Positions 43,961 through 52,962 of a stretch of DNA of 64,000 bases are shown piece by piece. The notes beneath the pieces were generated by a model that was given only the letters and a program-made list of their open reading frames with translations, did no database searches and was not told where the DNA came from. The stretch is from Labrys sedimenti (GTDB lineage: Bacteria; Pseudomonadota; Alphaproteobacteria; Rhizobiales; Labraceae). Within the stretch, counting starts at the first letter, position 1. Each line of letters starts with the position of its first letter. Made by a program: the position numbers and the translations under genes. The stretch lies in contig NZ_JAXOUF010000003.1 in assembly GCF_034424805.1 (NCBI RefSeq), positions 372,001 through 436,000 of the forward strand, given 5' to 3'.

Positions 43961-44425
43961 ATGACGCAAGCCATTGACCGGGTCCGGCAGGCCCTGCTGC
44001 GGGCCGGGCATCCCGATACCATCGCCATGTTCGCCGAGGGCACCCATACCGCCGCCGAGGCCGCTGCTTCGGTGGGGTGCAGTGTGGCGCAGATCGCCAA
44101 GTCGATCATCTTCCGCTCCGGCGAGACGCCGATCCTGGTGGTCGCGTCCGGCGTCAACCGCATCGATCGCGCCAAGGTCGGTGCTGCCCTCGGCCGCAAG
44201 ATCGAGCGGGCCGATCCGGCCTGGGTCGAGGCCACCACCGGTTTTGCGGTGGGCGGCGTCGCGCCGGTCGGGCATCTGGCACCGGCTCTCATCCTGATCG
44301 ACGAGGATCTGCTGGCCCTCGATCCGGTCTGGGCCGCGGCAGGTTCCCCCACGCACGCCTTCCGCACGACACCGGCCGATCTGGTGCGCGTGACCGGCGG
44401 TTCGGTGGCCGATGTGAAGGCCTGA
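43961..44425 (+). CDS. YbaK/EbsC-family aminoacyl-tRNA deacylase
   Basis: A 154-residue single-domain editing protein. VGCSVAQIAKSIIFR carries the conserved Lys47, and VGGVAPVGHLAPALILIDEDLL is the typical active-site loop. Related proteins hydrolyse mischarged Cys-tRNA(Pro) or Ala-tRNA(Pro) in trans; the subgroup cannot be set here. It stands alone between a palindromic repeat and the convergent DUF2000 gene. Confidence 0.88.
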   Translation: MTQAIDRVRQALLRAGHPDTIAMFAEGTHTAAEAAASVGCSVAQIAKSIIFRSGETPILVVASGVNRIDRAKVGAALGRKIERADPAWVEATTGFAVGGVAPVGHLAPALILIDEDLLALDPVWAAAGSPTHAFRTTPADLVRVTGGSVADVKA

Positions 44426-44474
44426 GCGTATCAGGCCTCGATGCCAGCGGCTCCGCGATCTGGCCTTGCAGGTC

Positions 44475-44500
44475 TCAAGGGTGCATTTTTGCACCCTTGA
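44475..44500. terminator. Hairpin overlapping the end of the DUF2000 gene
   Basis: TCAAGGGTGCA (44475-44485) and TGCACCCTTGA (44490-44500) are perfect reverse complements; the left arm contains the DUF2000 stop codon. It lies between the convergent YbaK and DUF2000 genes and could act on either transcript, but has no T-tract outside the loop. Confidence 0.45.
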
Positions 44501-44882
44501 CGATCTTGTCGACGACCTTCCGGTCGGCTCTGAGCGCGATGCCTACCACCTTGGCATCTCCGGCAGCGAAATCGGCGAAGACGGCGCGATTGGCGGCGTC
44601 GTGGCCGGTCTGGAACATCTCTTCGATATAGAGTGACGTCCTGACGCTCCGATCGAGCGAGCGGCGATGGATGACGCTCATCGTTTCCGCATCGGCGGCC
44701 AGCACGATGGCCGGCTGCACCGACAGGGCATTGTAGAAGCGTCCGGCACGGTCGCGATAGGGCTCGCCGATCATGTCGGGTGCCTGGGCGACGATGCCGC
44801 TGGTGAGGAAGGCCGTGACGTTGAGCGCCTGCCAGGAGGCAAGATCGTCTCGCAACACGATGGCAAACTTGGTATCGAACAT
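44475..44882 (-). CDS. DUF2000 family protein
   Basis: A 135-residue cytoplasmic protein, MFDTKFAIVLRDDLASWQALNVTAFLTSG, matching the pattern I know for DUF2000 (small alpha/beta proteins related to peptidyl-tRNA-hydrolase-like folds, function unknown). VKVVGIALRADRKVVDKIVKG-like end. Its start codon is only 2 bp from the divergent AraC-type gene, so the two are probably co-regulated and the pair is likely functional. Confidence 0.8.
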   Translation of the reverse strand: MFDTKFAIVLRDDLASWQALNVTAFLTSGIVAQAPDMIGEPYRDRAGRFYNALSVQPAIVLAADAETMSVIHRRSLDRSVRTSLYIEEMFQTGHDAANRAVFADFAAGDAKVVGIALRADRKVVDKIVKGAKMHP

Positions 44883-44884
44883 GA

Positions 44885-45793
44885 ATGACGACTTTCGAGC
44901 CGGAGTCTTCGAGCGGAACCGCGCCAGCCTTAGGGCGCCAGGCCTTCCAGGGTCTTGAACGTTCGTGCGGCAATGGCATCCGCACCGCGCCGCCGCTGCC
45001 CGGCATCGAGCGCATGGAAGCCTGGTTCCAGGGCAATGCCTTCGAGCTGCATCGTCACGACACCTATGCCGTCGGCGTCACCCTCGACGGCGTCCAGAGC
45101 TTCCGTTATCGCGGCGTCTCGCGCGCCAGCCTGCCGGGACAGGTGCTGGTGCTGCATCCCGACGAACTGCATGACGGTGGTGCGGGCACCGAGGAAGGGC
45201 TGCATTACCGCATCCTCTATCTGGAGCCCTCACTCTTGATGCGGGGTCTCGGCGACGGCGCGGTGTCGTTGCCTTTCCTGCGCCAGCCCGTGTTCAGCGA
45301 TCCGGCGCTGCGCCAGGACATTCTCGCTTTGCTCGGCCCGCTCGATCGCGGGCTGGAACAGCTCGCCGCCGACGATCTCATCGCTCGCCTGGCCCAAGGG
45401 CTCGCCCGCCATGCCGGCCAGCCGCTCAAGCCCCTCGGCAGCCTGGCCTGGCGGCAGGTCGACCGGGTCCGCGATTATCTCGAGGCTCACGCCCTTGAGG
45501 CTGTGCGTTCCGAAGAGCTGGAGGAGATCGCGGGTCTTGATCGCTACGCCCTGTCGCGGCATTTCCGGGCGGCCTTCGCCACCAGCCCGCACCGCTTCCT
45601 GCTGATGCGGCGCCTAGGGCAGGCCCGTGCCCTGATCGTGGCGGGCGAGCCACTCGCCGAGGTCGCGGCCGCCACTGGCTTTGCCGACCAGAGCCACCTC
45701 ACCCGCCATTTCAAGAAGGCCTATGGGCTGACGCCGGGGCGCTGGGCCGGCCTGGTCGAGACGGGGCGGCGGTCAGGTCAGGTTGCCGCCTGA
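44885..45793 (+). CDS. AraC-family transcriptional regulator
   Basis: A 302-residue regulator. The N-terminal cupin-like ligand domain has FELHRHDTYAVGVTLDGVQSFRYRG and LVLHPDELHDGGAG; the C-terminal double helix-turn-helix (about residues 195-295) ends IVAGEPLAEVAAATGFADQSHLTRHFKKAYGLTPGRW. Divergent from the DUF2000 gene with a 2-bp gap between start codons, so a later start (such as the Met at 45014) cannot be excluded, but residues before it align with family members. Confidence 0.9.
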   Translation: MTTFEPESSSGTAPALGRQAFQGLERSCGNGIRTAPPLPGIERMEAWFQGNAFELHRHDTYAVGVTLDGVQSFRYRGVSRASLPGQVLVLHPDELHDGGAGTEEGLHYRILYLEPSLLMRGLGDGAVSLPFLRQPVFSDPALRQDILALLGPLDRGLEQLAADDLIARLAQGLARHAGQPLKPLGSLAWRQVDRVRDYLEAHALEAVRSEELEEIAGLDRYALSRHFRAAFATSPHRFLLMRRLGQARALIVAGEPLAEVAAATGFADQSHLTRHFKKAYGLTPGRWAGLVETGRRSGQVAA

Positions 45794-45820
45794 GGGCGAA
45801 CCCAGGCATGCGCGGCGCAC

Positions 45821-47329
45821 TCACCCGCGTGATGCGATGTATCGGTCCATGCCGATCTCCTCGGCCGTGGCGCGGCGATGGATCTCATTGAAATAGGGAT
45901 GAAAGATGCTGTTACGGGCCTCGATCTCGGCATGGTCAGCCAGGAGGGCCGGCATGGCTTCGCGAATTTCGGCCAGGACGGCCTCCTCGTCGATGCGGGT
46001 CAGGCGGCCCTGTTCCACCACGATCTCGCCCTCGACCATCACGCGTTCGATCGAAGCACCGTTCTCGGCATGGACGAGTTGCCTGACGATGTCGTTGAGC
46101 GGCGTGAAGGCCAGGCTGTCGAGCCGGAGCATGATCAGGTCGGCGCGCTTGCCGATTTCGAGCGAGCCGGTGAGTTCGCCCAGGAGAGCCGTGCGCGCGC
46201 CGCCCGAGGTGGCGGCCTTGAGGATTTCCGTAGCCGAGACCCAGCGCTCATGATCCGGACCGGTGGCGCTCTGCACCAGCGCGGCCGTGCGCATCACGTC
46301 GAAGATGCGGGCGGTGTCGTTGGATGAGACGCCGTCGGTGCCGAGGCCGATACTGACGCCGGCATCGATGAGGCGCCGCAACGGTGCGATGCCGGCGCCG
46401 AGCTTCAGGTTGGAGACGGCATTATGGGCGACGGAGCAGCCCGCCGCGCCCATCAGGGCGATATCGTCCTCATCGACCCAGACGGAGTGGGCGATGGTGA
46501 TGCCTGAGTGCAGCAGGTCGAGATCGTGCAGATAGCGGATCAGGCTCTTGCCGTGAAAGAGCTGGCCGGTCACCGCCTGGGTCTTGGTCTCCAGGATATG
46601 GGTATGGAACGGCACATGCCATTGCCGGGCCAGTTCGTCGCAGGCCAGCATCAGCTCGGGCGTGCAGCGCTGGGGCGCGGAAGGCGCGATCATGAAGCGC
46701 AGCCGCCCGGCCCTGTCCTGGAAAGCCGCCAGAGCGGAGCGGCAATAGTCGACATAGGCGGACGCGGTAATCGGCGGGCCGAAATCGAGTCTCGCCTGCA
46801 GGTCTGCCGGCATGATCTGCCGGCCATAGGCGACGGCATCCAGCGGGTGGATATTCATCACCGCGCTGGAGACATTGGCGCGGATGCCGGCATCCTCATA
46901 GGCACGGAACACGGTGCCGAGCCGGTCGAGATCGTGACGGGGCGGGTCGAAGAAATCGTCGCACAGCAGGGTGACGCCGCCCTTCAGCGATTCCATCGCG
47001 AGCAGCAGCGTGCGCAGATAGAGCAGGCGCGGCGGCAGCAGCGGGCCCATCAGCAGCGGATAGGCATAGAGCAGCCACAGTTCCAGCGGCAGGCGTTCAT
47101 AACGCCCCCGAAAGAAGGTTTCGCCGGAATGAGTGTGGGCGTTGACGAGGCCCGGCATCACCAGCCGGCCGCGCGCGTCGATCTCGGTCGCGCCGGGGTG
47201 GTCGCCGAGATCAGGGCCGATGGCGGCGATGCAATTGCCCTCGACCAGGATGTCGCCCCCGAAGGGCGTGCTGCCATGCTCGCCGCCCATGGCAAGGATG
47301 GTGGCGTTGCGGATCAGGACCCTGCTCAT
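45821..47329 (-). CDS. Amidohydrolase of the TRZ/ATZ-guanine deaminase type
   Basis: A 502-residue metal-dependent hydrolase, probably a deaminase of a nucleobase-like ring. Metal ligands HTH (His65, His67) in VNAHTHSGETF, HTHILETKTQ with the catalytic Glu, HSVWVDEDD, and Asp in LGTDGVSSNDT. These match the AtzA/TrzA and 8-oxoguanine or cytosine deaminase group. Start ATG at 47329 overlaps the VOC gene (ATGA). Last gene of the operon with the BMP-type transporter, which suggests deamination of an imported purine or pyrimidine derivative. Confidence 0.88.
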   Translation of the reverse strand: MSRVLIRNATILAMGGEHGSTPFGGDILVEGNCIAAIGPDLGDHPGATEIDARGRLVMPGLVNAHTHSGETFFRGRYERLPLELWLLYAYPLLMGPLLPPRLLYLRTLLLAMESLKGGVTLLCDDFFDPPRHDLDRLGTVFRAYEDAGIRANVSSAVMNIHPLDAVAYGRQIMPADLQARLDFGPPITASAYVDYCRSALAAFQDRAGRLRFMIAPSAPQRCTPELMLACDELARQWHVPFHTHILETKTQAVTGQLFHGKSLIRYLHDLDLLHSGITIAHSVWVDEDDIALMGAAGCSVAHNAVSNLKLGAGIAPLRRLIDAGVSIGLGTDGVSSNDTARIFDVMRTAALVQSATGPDHERWVSATEILKAATSGGARTALLGELTGSLEIGKRADLIMLRLDSLAFTPLNDIVRQLVHAENGASIERVMVEGEIVVEQGRLTRIDEEAVLAEIREAMPALLADHAEIEARNSIFHPYFNEIHRRATAEEIGMDRYIASRG

Positions 47330-47754
47330 GCCAGTTTCCCCGGTGCGCCGCCGTCGAGCCAGGCATAAAGTTCCCAGACCTCGCCGTCCGGGCCGGAGAA
47401 ATAGCAGCAGCGCGCGTTCCAGGCATAGTCGGCCGGTGGCCTTTGGAAGCTCACGCCCTTCGCGACGAGTTCGGCATGGCAGGCGTCGAGTTCGGTGGGC
47501 GAGGGCATCAGCACGGCGATCAGCACATTGTGATGGCCGGTGCCGCGCTCGGCCGACAGGCCGGCATGCTGGCTGATATGGCCGATCTCCCACAGCGCCA
47601 GCGTTAGCCCGGCGCTGTTGAAATCGGCGAAGCCGGGGGCGCGATGCTTCAGGGTGAAGCCGAGCTTGCCGGTATAGAAGGCGATCGAGCGTTCGATGTC
47701 CGCGGTGAGGATGCAGACATCGCTGATCGCATGGCGTTGGGCAAAGGCCGTCAT
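47326..47754 (-). CDS. VOC superfamily (glyoxalase-like) protein
   Basis: A 142-residue metal-dependent fold of two beta-alpha-beta-beta-beta modules. ISDVCILTADIERSIAFYTGKLGFTL, then GHHNVLIAVLMPSP and CYFSGPDGEVWELYAWLDG. Possible metal ligands are His and Glu (WEI, HHN, WELY). The family includes glyoxalases, dioxygenases and resistance proteins; no substrate can be named. It lies 1 bp from the permease stop and overlaps the amidohydrolase. Confidence 0.82.
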   Translation of the reverse strand: MTAFAQRHAISDVCILTADIERSIAFYTGKLGFTLKHRAPGFADFNSAGLTLALWEIGHISQHAGLSAERGTGHHNVLIAVLMPSPTELDACHAELVAKGVSFQRPPADYAWNARCCYFSGPDGEVWELYAWLDGGAPGKLA

Positions 47755-47755
47755 G

Positions 47756-48649
47756 TCAATAATCCCGTAATTCGCCGCCTGTCGCGGCCGCCTTGACGCC
47801 GCCGCGCAACTGCCCGCTGACCCACACGCCCAGCACGGTGGCGAGATAAGGCAGCGCGAGCAGGAGATCGCGGGGCACCTTGTCGCCGAAGACGAGCTGG
47901 GCCCGGATGCCGAGAGCATCGACGACGGAAAAGAACAGCGCGGCCAGGGCCGAGCCGATGGGATGTCCGCCGCCGAAGATCACCGAGGCAAAGCCCATGA
48001 AGCCGCGGCCGGCCGTCATGTTGATGCTGAAGAGCTGGAGCGTGCCGAGCGCCAGTTCGGCACCACCGAGGGCGCAGAGCACGCCACCGCCCATCAGGGC
48101 GATCAGGCGCATGCGGGCCGGCGCCACGCCCACGCTGCGGGCGGCGAAGGGATGTTCGCCGCAGGCCGTCAATTGCAGGCCGAAGCGGGTGCGCCGCACG
48201 ATGACCCAGAGCGCCAGCACCACGAAGGGCATGGCGATCACCAGCACGGAGAGCACCCCGAAGGGGCCGAAGGCCTCGCCGAGCCGGGGCAGTCCCCGGC
48301 CGGCCATCACCGAAGCCTGGCTGCCATAGATGGCCTGGACGGCGAGATCCGTGCCGCCGAGCCCGAGGCCGGTGAGGCCGAGGCCGGCGATGATGGGATG
48401 GGCGCGCAACTTCTCGACCACGAACCACAGCAGCATCGAGCCGAGCACGCAGACCACGATCGCAAGGCCGAGGCCAAAGGCGACCGAGCCGGATTTGGCG
48501 GTGCCGACGGCGGCGGCGCAGGCGCCCGCGATCATCAGTCCTTCCAGGCCGAGATTCCAGATGCCGGCGCGCTGGGCCAGCATGCCGGCCATGGCCACAT
48601 AGATCAGCGGCGTGCCCGAGCGCAGGATGGCAATGAGGATGTCGCTCAT
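47756..48649 (-). CDS. BMP-type ABC transporter permease (YufQ/NupQ-like)
   Basis: A 297-residue permease of the branched-chain/ribose-like class used with BMP-family SBPs. About 8 helices; NLGLEGLMIAGACAA near the N-terminus and TACGEHPFAARSVGVAPARMRLIALMGGG are typical of nucleoside transporter permeases. Overlaps the companion permease gene by 4 bp. Confidence 0.9.
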   Translation of the reverse strand: MSDILIAILRSGTPLIYVAMAGMLAQRAGIWNLGLEGLMIAGACAAAVGTAKSGSVAFGLGLAIVVCVLGSMLLWFVVEKLRAHPIIAGLGLTGLGLGGTDLAVQAIYGSQASVMAGRGLPRLGEAFGPFGVLSVLVIAMPFVVLALWVIVRRTRFGLQLTACGEHPFAARSVGVAPARMRLIALMGGGVLCALGGAELALGTLQLFSINMTAGRGFMGFASVIFGGGHPIGSALAALFFSVVDALGIRAQLVFGDKVPRDLLLALPYLATVLGVWVSGQLRGGVKAAATGGELRDY

Positions 48650-49695
48650 GGCTGGGTCCTCCGCGCCGGCAGGCGCCGCTTGATGAAGCCGGGCAGCAGC
48701 CAGGTGCGCGCCGTGATGAACAGGGCGATGGCGGCGTTGATCACGTCGATGGCGGCGGCCGGCAGGCCGGCGATCACCGGCAGATAGAGGCTGGCGGCGG
48801 CAAGGCCGCCAAAGAACAGCGAGACGATGGCCGCACCGGCCACGGAGAGCCCCGCGACGAGGGCGATCAGGATCGCGGTGAAGCCATGGCCGGGCAGGAA
48901 GCCGCTGACCAAGCGGCCATTGGGACCGAGCAGCTCGATCGAGCCGGCGAGGCCCGCCAGCGCGCCGCTGATCAGGAAGGCCGACAGCCCAAGGCGGGAG
49001 AGCCGGGCGCCCTGCCACGCGATCATCACCGCATTGCGGCCAGCAAGGCTCGAGAGCACGCCATAAGCGGTGCGGTTCACCAGGAGCCAGACCAGCACCA
49101 GAACCAGCACGGACAGCGCGATCATGGTGGGCGAGACACCGGCCGAGGTGGCGATGCGGTAGGCTGAGGCGACGGGCCGGCTTGCCGTGACCTGTCCGGT
49201 GCCGGAGGGATCCTTCAGCGGGCCGGAGGTGACATACACCAGGAGCAGGCCGGCCATGAAATTGCCCATCAGCGTGGTGATCACCTCATCGGTGCCGTAG
49301 CGCAGCCTGAGGAAGCCGGGCCAGGCCGCCCACAGGGCGCCCGCCAGCATGCCGGCCAGCATGGCCGATGGCACCACCACCAATGTGGGTGCCCCGTTGA
49401 GCAATTCGACGGCGGTCGCAGCTCCGATGGCGCCGAGGTAGAACTGGCCCTGCGCGCCGACGTTGAAATAGCCGCAGCGAAAGCAGACCAGCACGCCGGC
49501 GGCGGTGATCGCCAGCGGCAGGGCCCAGCGCAGGCTCTTCATCAGGGCGTTGGGGGAGGTAAAGGCGCCGTCGGCGATGCTGCGGAACATCTCCGGGGCC
49601 GAATAGCCGGCAAATTCGAACGCGATGCCGCACAGGCCGAGGGCCAAGGCGACGAAACTGACGGCGCGCAGGATGGCGAGGAGGCGGGAGGTCAT
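48646..49695 (-). CDS. BMP-type ABC transporter permease (YufP/NupP-like)
   Basis: A 349-residue membrane protein, about 8-10 helices. FRCGYFNVGAQGQFYLGAIGAA and YGTDEVITTLMGNFMAGLLLVYVTSGPLKDP in two parts mark the NupP-like class. ATG at 49695 overlaps the ATPase stop (ATGA). Forms the channel with the NupQ-like protein. Confidence 0.9.
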   Translation of the reverse strand: MTSRLLAILRAVSFVALALGLCGIAFEFAGYSAPEMFRSIADGAFTSPNALMKSLRWALPLAITAAGVLVCFRCGYFNVGAQGQFYLGAIGAATAVELLNGAPTLVVVPSAMLAGMLAGALWAAWPGFLRLRYGTDEVITTLMGNFMAGLLLVYVTSGPLKDPSGTGQVTASRPVASAYRIATSAGVSPTMIALSVLVLVLVWLLVNRTAYGVLSSLAGRNAVMIAWQGARLSRLGLSAFLISGALAGLAGSIELLGPNGRLVSGFLPGHGFTAILIALVAGLSVAGAAIVSLFFGGLAAASLYLPVIAGLPAAAIDVINAAIALFITARTWLLPGFIKRRLPARRTQP

Positions 49696-51281
49696 GCGGC
49701 CTGCTCCAGGCTGACGTCGCCGACCATGGCCTGGCCCACCGCCGCGATCTCGAAGGGGGCGGTGAATTCGGCGACGATGCGGCCGGAAAACATCACCACC
49801 ACGCGGTCGGCGATATCGAAGAGCTCGTCGAGATCAGAGGAGATCAAGAGGACGCCGCAACCCTGGTCGCGGCTGGCCCTCAGCGCCCGCCAGACGAAGG
49901 CGGTGGCGCCGATGTCGAGGCCGCGGGTGGGCTGGGCCGCAATCACAAGCCGCGCGGTCTCGTCGATCTCGCGAGCGAGGATGACCTTCTGGGCATTGCC
50001 CCCCGAGAGGGAGCCAGCCGGCTGGGTGGTGGTGGCGAAGCGCACATCCCAGCCCTGCAGGCTGACCTGGCAGGCCTTGCGCAGCCGGGCCGGCGCCACG
50101 AAGGAGAGGATGCGCCCGAGCAGCAGGCTGCGGGCGGACCAGTTCTCCCACAGGGAACTGGTCAGGCTCAGGCCCTCGCTGTTGCGGTCGAAGGGAATGA
50201 TGCGCAGGCCGGCGGCACGACGCTCCAGCAGAGGGCGCCTGGTGACGTCTCGTCCGTCGAGCGCGATCGAGCCACGCTCCAGGCCGACGAGCCCGGCGAG
50301 GGCGCGGACCAGCGTCTGCTGGCCATTGCCCTCGACACCGGCGATGCCGACGATCTCGCCGGTGCGGATGGTGAGGCTGGCCTGGTCGAGCGGGCGCCCT
50401 TCGCCATCGGGGCGGGTGGTGACGGCCTTCATCTCGAGGATGGGCGCCGTACCGGGCCTCGAGGCGGCATGGGGAGCGGGCGCGGCGGCGTCGCCGACGA
50501 GGGCAGCCTTGTCCGCCTTGTCGAGGCCGGCGGCGGTGCCGATGATCGAATTGGCGAGGCGGGCGGCATCGATCTCGCCGACGGGCACGCAGGCCTCGAT
50601 CAGGCGCCCGCCGCGCAGGACGCTGACGGTCTCGGCGATGCCGAGCACCTCGCGGATCTTGTGCAGGATCAGGATGATGGTGACGCCGCGTTCGCGCAGG
50701 CCGCGCAGGCGCTCGAACAAGGTATCGATGCCCGAGGGCGACAGTACGGCGGTGGGTTCGTCCAGGATCAGGATGCGGGCATCGGTCACCAAGGCGCGGG
50801 CGATCTCGACGGCCTGGCGGGTTTCCACCGGCAGGTCGCGGATGCGGGCGCGCGGATCGACCTCGACGCCGAGGCCTTCGAGATGGGCGGCCCAGCGCGT
50901 CCTCAGCGCCTTGGCGGAGAACAGCGCGCCGCGGCCCTGCGCCCCGAATTCCATGGCTTCGGCCACGGTGAAGGAGGGCGGCAGGGCAAAGCTCTGATGC
51001 ACGAGCTCGACCCCGGCGGCACGGGCGGCATTGACCTTGCCGAGCGGCACGGGCTGTCCCCCGATCAACAATTGCCCGGAGGAGGGCCTGACGATGCCGG
51101 CGCAGACGCGGGCGAAGGTGGTCTTGCCGGCGCCGTTCTGCCCGACCACGGCATGGATGCGGCCCGCCTCGAACCCCAGGTTCACCTGGCTGAGAGCCGC
51201 GACCTCGCCGAAGAGGACGCTGACATCGCCGCAGGCGAGGGCGGGCTGGGGCATGGGTGACTTCCCGGATGCAAGGGCCAT
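49692..51281 (-). CDS. BMP-type ABC transporter ATPase, tandem NBD (YufO/NupO-like)
   Basis: A 529-residue ATPase with two domains. First: Walker A GQNGAGKTTFA, ILILDEPTAVLSPSG, switch LILHKIREVLG. Second: degenerate P-loop GVEGNGQQTL, signature LSGGNAQKVILAREI, IAAQPTRGLDIGA. The Met at 51281 (MALASGKSPMPQP) is taken as start; a Met nine codons later is possible. A 30-bp palindrome lies between it and the SBP gene. Confidence 0.9.
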   Translation of the reverse strand: MALASGKSPMPQPALACGDVSVLFGEVAALSQVNLGFEAGRIHAVVGQNGAGKTTFARVCAGIVRPSSGQLLIGGQPVPLGKVNAARAAGVELVHQSFALPPSFTVAEAMEFGAQGRGALFSAKALRTRWAAHLEGLGVEVDPRARIRDLPVETRQAVEIARALVTDARILILDEPTAVLSPSGIDTLFERLRGLRERGVTIILILHKIREVLGIAETVSVLRGGRLIEACVPVGEIDAARLANSIIGTAAGLDKADKAALVGDAAAPAPHAASRPGTAPILEMKAVTTRPDGEGRPLDQASLTIRTGEIVGIAGVEGNGQQTLVRALAGLVGLERGSIALDGRDVTRRPLLERRAAGLRIIPFDRNSEGLSLTSSLWENWSARSLLLGRILSFVAPARLRKACQVSLQGWDVRFATTTQPAGSLSGGNAQKVILAREIDETARLVIAAQPTRGLDIGATAFVWRALRASRDQGCGVLLISSDLDELFDIADRVVVMFSGRIVAEFTAPFEIAAVGQAMVGDVSLEQAA

Positions 51282-51347
51282 GGGGCTGCGTCCTGTCGGT
51301 TGATGGGCTATCGCTACAGTCGTGATTTGGCGGAGACCGTGGGTTGG

Positions 51348-51435
51348 CGTCATTGCGAGCGCAGCGAAGCAATCCAGGAGCCACGTGCGACGCGTTTTAC
51401 CAAGACTGGATTGCTTCGCTGCGCTCGCAATGACG
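51348..51435. repeat. REP-like palindrome with perfect 30-bp arms
   Basis: Arms 51348-51377 and 51406-51435 are exact reverse complements; the left begins CGTCATTGCGAGCGCAGCG. The loop is 28 bases. Elements with this sequence are familiar from rhizobial intergenic regions. It lies between the BMP SBP and the ATPase, on the operon message. Confidence 0.9.
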
Positions 51436-51489
51436 GAGAAAATGTCATCGCAAGTGTAACCACGACTGTAGCCAGGCAGGCTTCGCGCT

Positions 51490-52542
51490 CTACAGCTTGG
51501 TGTCGAGCGGTACCTTCAGCGTCCCGGCGATGATCTCCTTCTTCGCCTTCTCGATGTCGGGCCAGATCTCCTTGGCCTTGGCGACGAGATCGGCCGGGCC
51601 TTCCTTGAGGAAGGTGTCCGAAAGCTCGAAGTCGATCACGCCGGTGTCGATGCCGGTGGCGACATGATGCCCCTTCCAGCCCTCGGCCAGGGCCTTGCTG
51701 ACTTCCTGATAGAGCGACAGGCCGAAATCGAGTTTGACGATGGCGGCGACCGCCTTGGGGCCGAGCTTGTACTGCTCCCGGGAGATGGCGCTGACCAGGC
51801 GGCCGGGCGCCTCGGTGGCGGCCTGGATGATGCCGGTGTCGGTGGCGGCCGAGTCTGTCTGGATATAGTCGACGCCGGACTGGAACAGCTGATTGGCGAT
51901 CTCGTGGCCCTTGGCGGGGTCCTGGAACGAACCGGCGAAAGCGCCGGTGAACTTGATATTGGGGCCGATCACCGCCGCGGCTGCCTTGAGGGCGTTGAGA
52001 TCGGCGATCTGGCCGGGAATGCTGGCGCCGCCGATATAGCCGATCGCACCCGTCTTGGAGATGCGGCTGCCGAACAGGCCGGAGAGGTAGCAGCCCAGAT
52101 AATAGTCATAGGCCACCGTCACCACATTGGGGATCGCGGGCTCGAACGGGTCGGCGTAGAGCTGCACGAATTTGGTGTTGGGATATTCGGGCGCCACCGC
52201 CTTGAAGGGCTCGGCGACCTCGTTGAAGGTCGAGACCACCACGCTGGCGCCGGCATCGCCGAGGCTGCGGAAGATCGATTCATAGGTCGCCGCGTCCTGC
52301 GCATAGATGATGCGGGTGGCAAAGCCCTTTTCGCCGGCCAGCTTCTTGAGCGAGGCGATCATGCCGTCCACCGGGCCGTTGTCGCCGGCAGCCTGGGTAT
52401 GCACCAGCGCCACCAGGCCTTCGGCGGCCCGGGCCTGGCCCGACAGCAAGCCAAATGCCGCCGCGCCGGCGGTACCGATGAGGAATTGGCGGCGCGATGC
52501 CGAATACCGGAACAGGCCGGCACCGGAGGGAGTCTTGGTCAT
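51490..52542 (-). CDS. BMP-family (nucleoside-type) substrate-binding protein
   Basis: A 350-residue SBP. The Tat signal is clear: SRRQFLIGTAGAAAFGLLSGQARA (residues 16-39, twin Arg plus FLI). No lipobox Cys, so it is periplasmic rather than a lipoprotein. VSTFNEVAEPFKAVAPEYP, YDYYLGCYLSGLFG and KTGAIGYIGGASIPGQIADLNA are BMP/PnrA family motifs; family members bind nucleosides or related ligands. Export already folded by Tat suggests a folded ligand-binding domain. Belongs to the transporter encoded downstream. Confidence 0.9.
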   Translation of the reverse strand: MTKTPSGAGLFRYSASRRQFLIGTAGAAAFGLLSGQARAAEGLVALVHTQAAGDNGPVDGMIASLKKLAGEKGFATRIIYAQDAATYESIFRSLGDAGASVVVSTFNEVAEPFKAVAPEYPNTKFVQLYADPFEPAIPNVVTVAYDYYLGCYLSGLFGSRISKTGAIGYIGGASIPGQIADLNALKAAAAVIGPNIKFTGAFAGSFQDPAKGHEIANQLFQSGVDYIQTDSAATDTGIIQAATEAPGRLVSAISREQYKLGPKAVAAIVKLDFGLSLYQEVSKALAEGWKGHHVATGIDTGVIDFELSDTFLKEGPADLVAKAKEIWPDIEKAKKEIIAGTLKVPLDTKL

Positions 52543-52616
52543 CTGTGAGTTCCCTTTTCTTGATCTGGATGGCTTGGTTCTTGTTGTTTGCCGGAACGCT
52601 TGTGCGCCCCGGATGG

Positions 52617-52946
52617 TCAGGCCGCCGGCAAGGGCGGGCAGATCGCGGTCGGCTTGAGCATCTTGACCTCCTGCGAGATCATGGCGTCGAGGGCCCAGAC
52701 TTCGTCGATGAACTTGGTCCAGGCCGGGTCGGCCGCCATGGCGGCGCGGCGCGTCTCGCGGTCGCCGAGGCCCTGATAGGCCCACATCATCACGATCTGG
52801 TGCAGCGGGCCGATTTCGCTGATCCACAGGCCCATGAAAGTGCCCAGATGCTTCTTCTGGATAGGCAAGCCCTCGGTCTCGTATTTCCTGAGCCAGCGGT
52901 CGAGTTGGCCGGGCTTGAAACTGTAGGTGCGCTGTTCGACGATCAT
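52617..52946 (-). CDS. NIPSNAP-family protein
   Basis: A 109-residue ferredoxin-like alpha/beta protein. MIVEQRTYSFKPGQLDRWLRKYETEGLPIQKKHLG and IGPLHQIVMMWAYQGLGDRETRRAAM are the NIPSNAP pattern. Often encoded next to catabolic oxidoreductases, function unclear. It lies 16 bp after the GMC oxidoreductase stop and 74 bp before the BMP SBP start. Confidence 0.85.
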   Translation of the reverse strand: MIVEQRTYSFKPGQLDRWLRKYETEGLPIQKKHLGTFMGLWISEIGPLHQIVMMWAYQGLGDRETRRAAMAADPAWTKFIDEVWALDAMISQEVKMLKPTAICPPLPAA

Positions 52947-52962
52947 GGCGGCTTTTTCCGGC

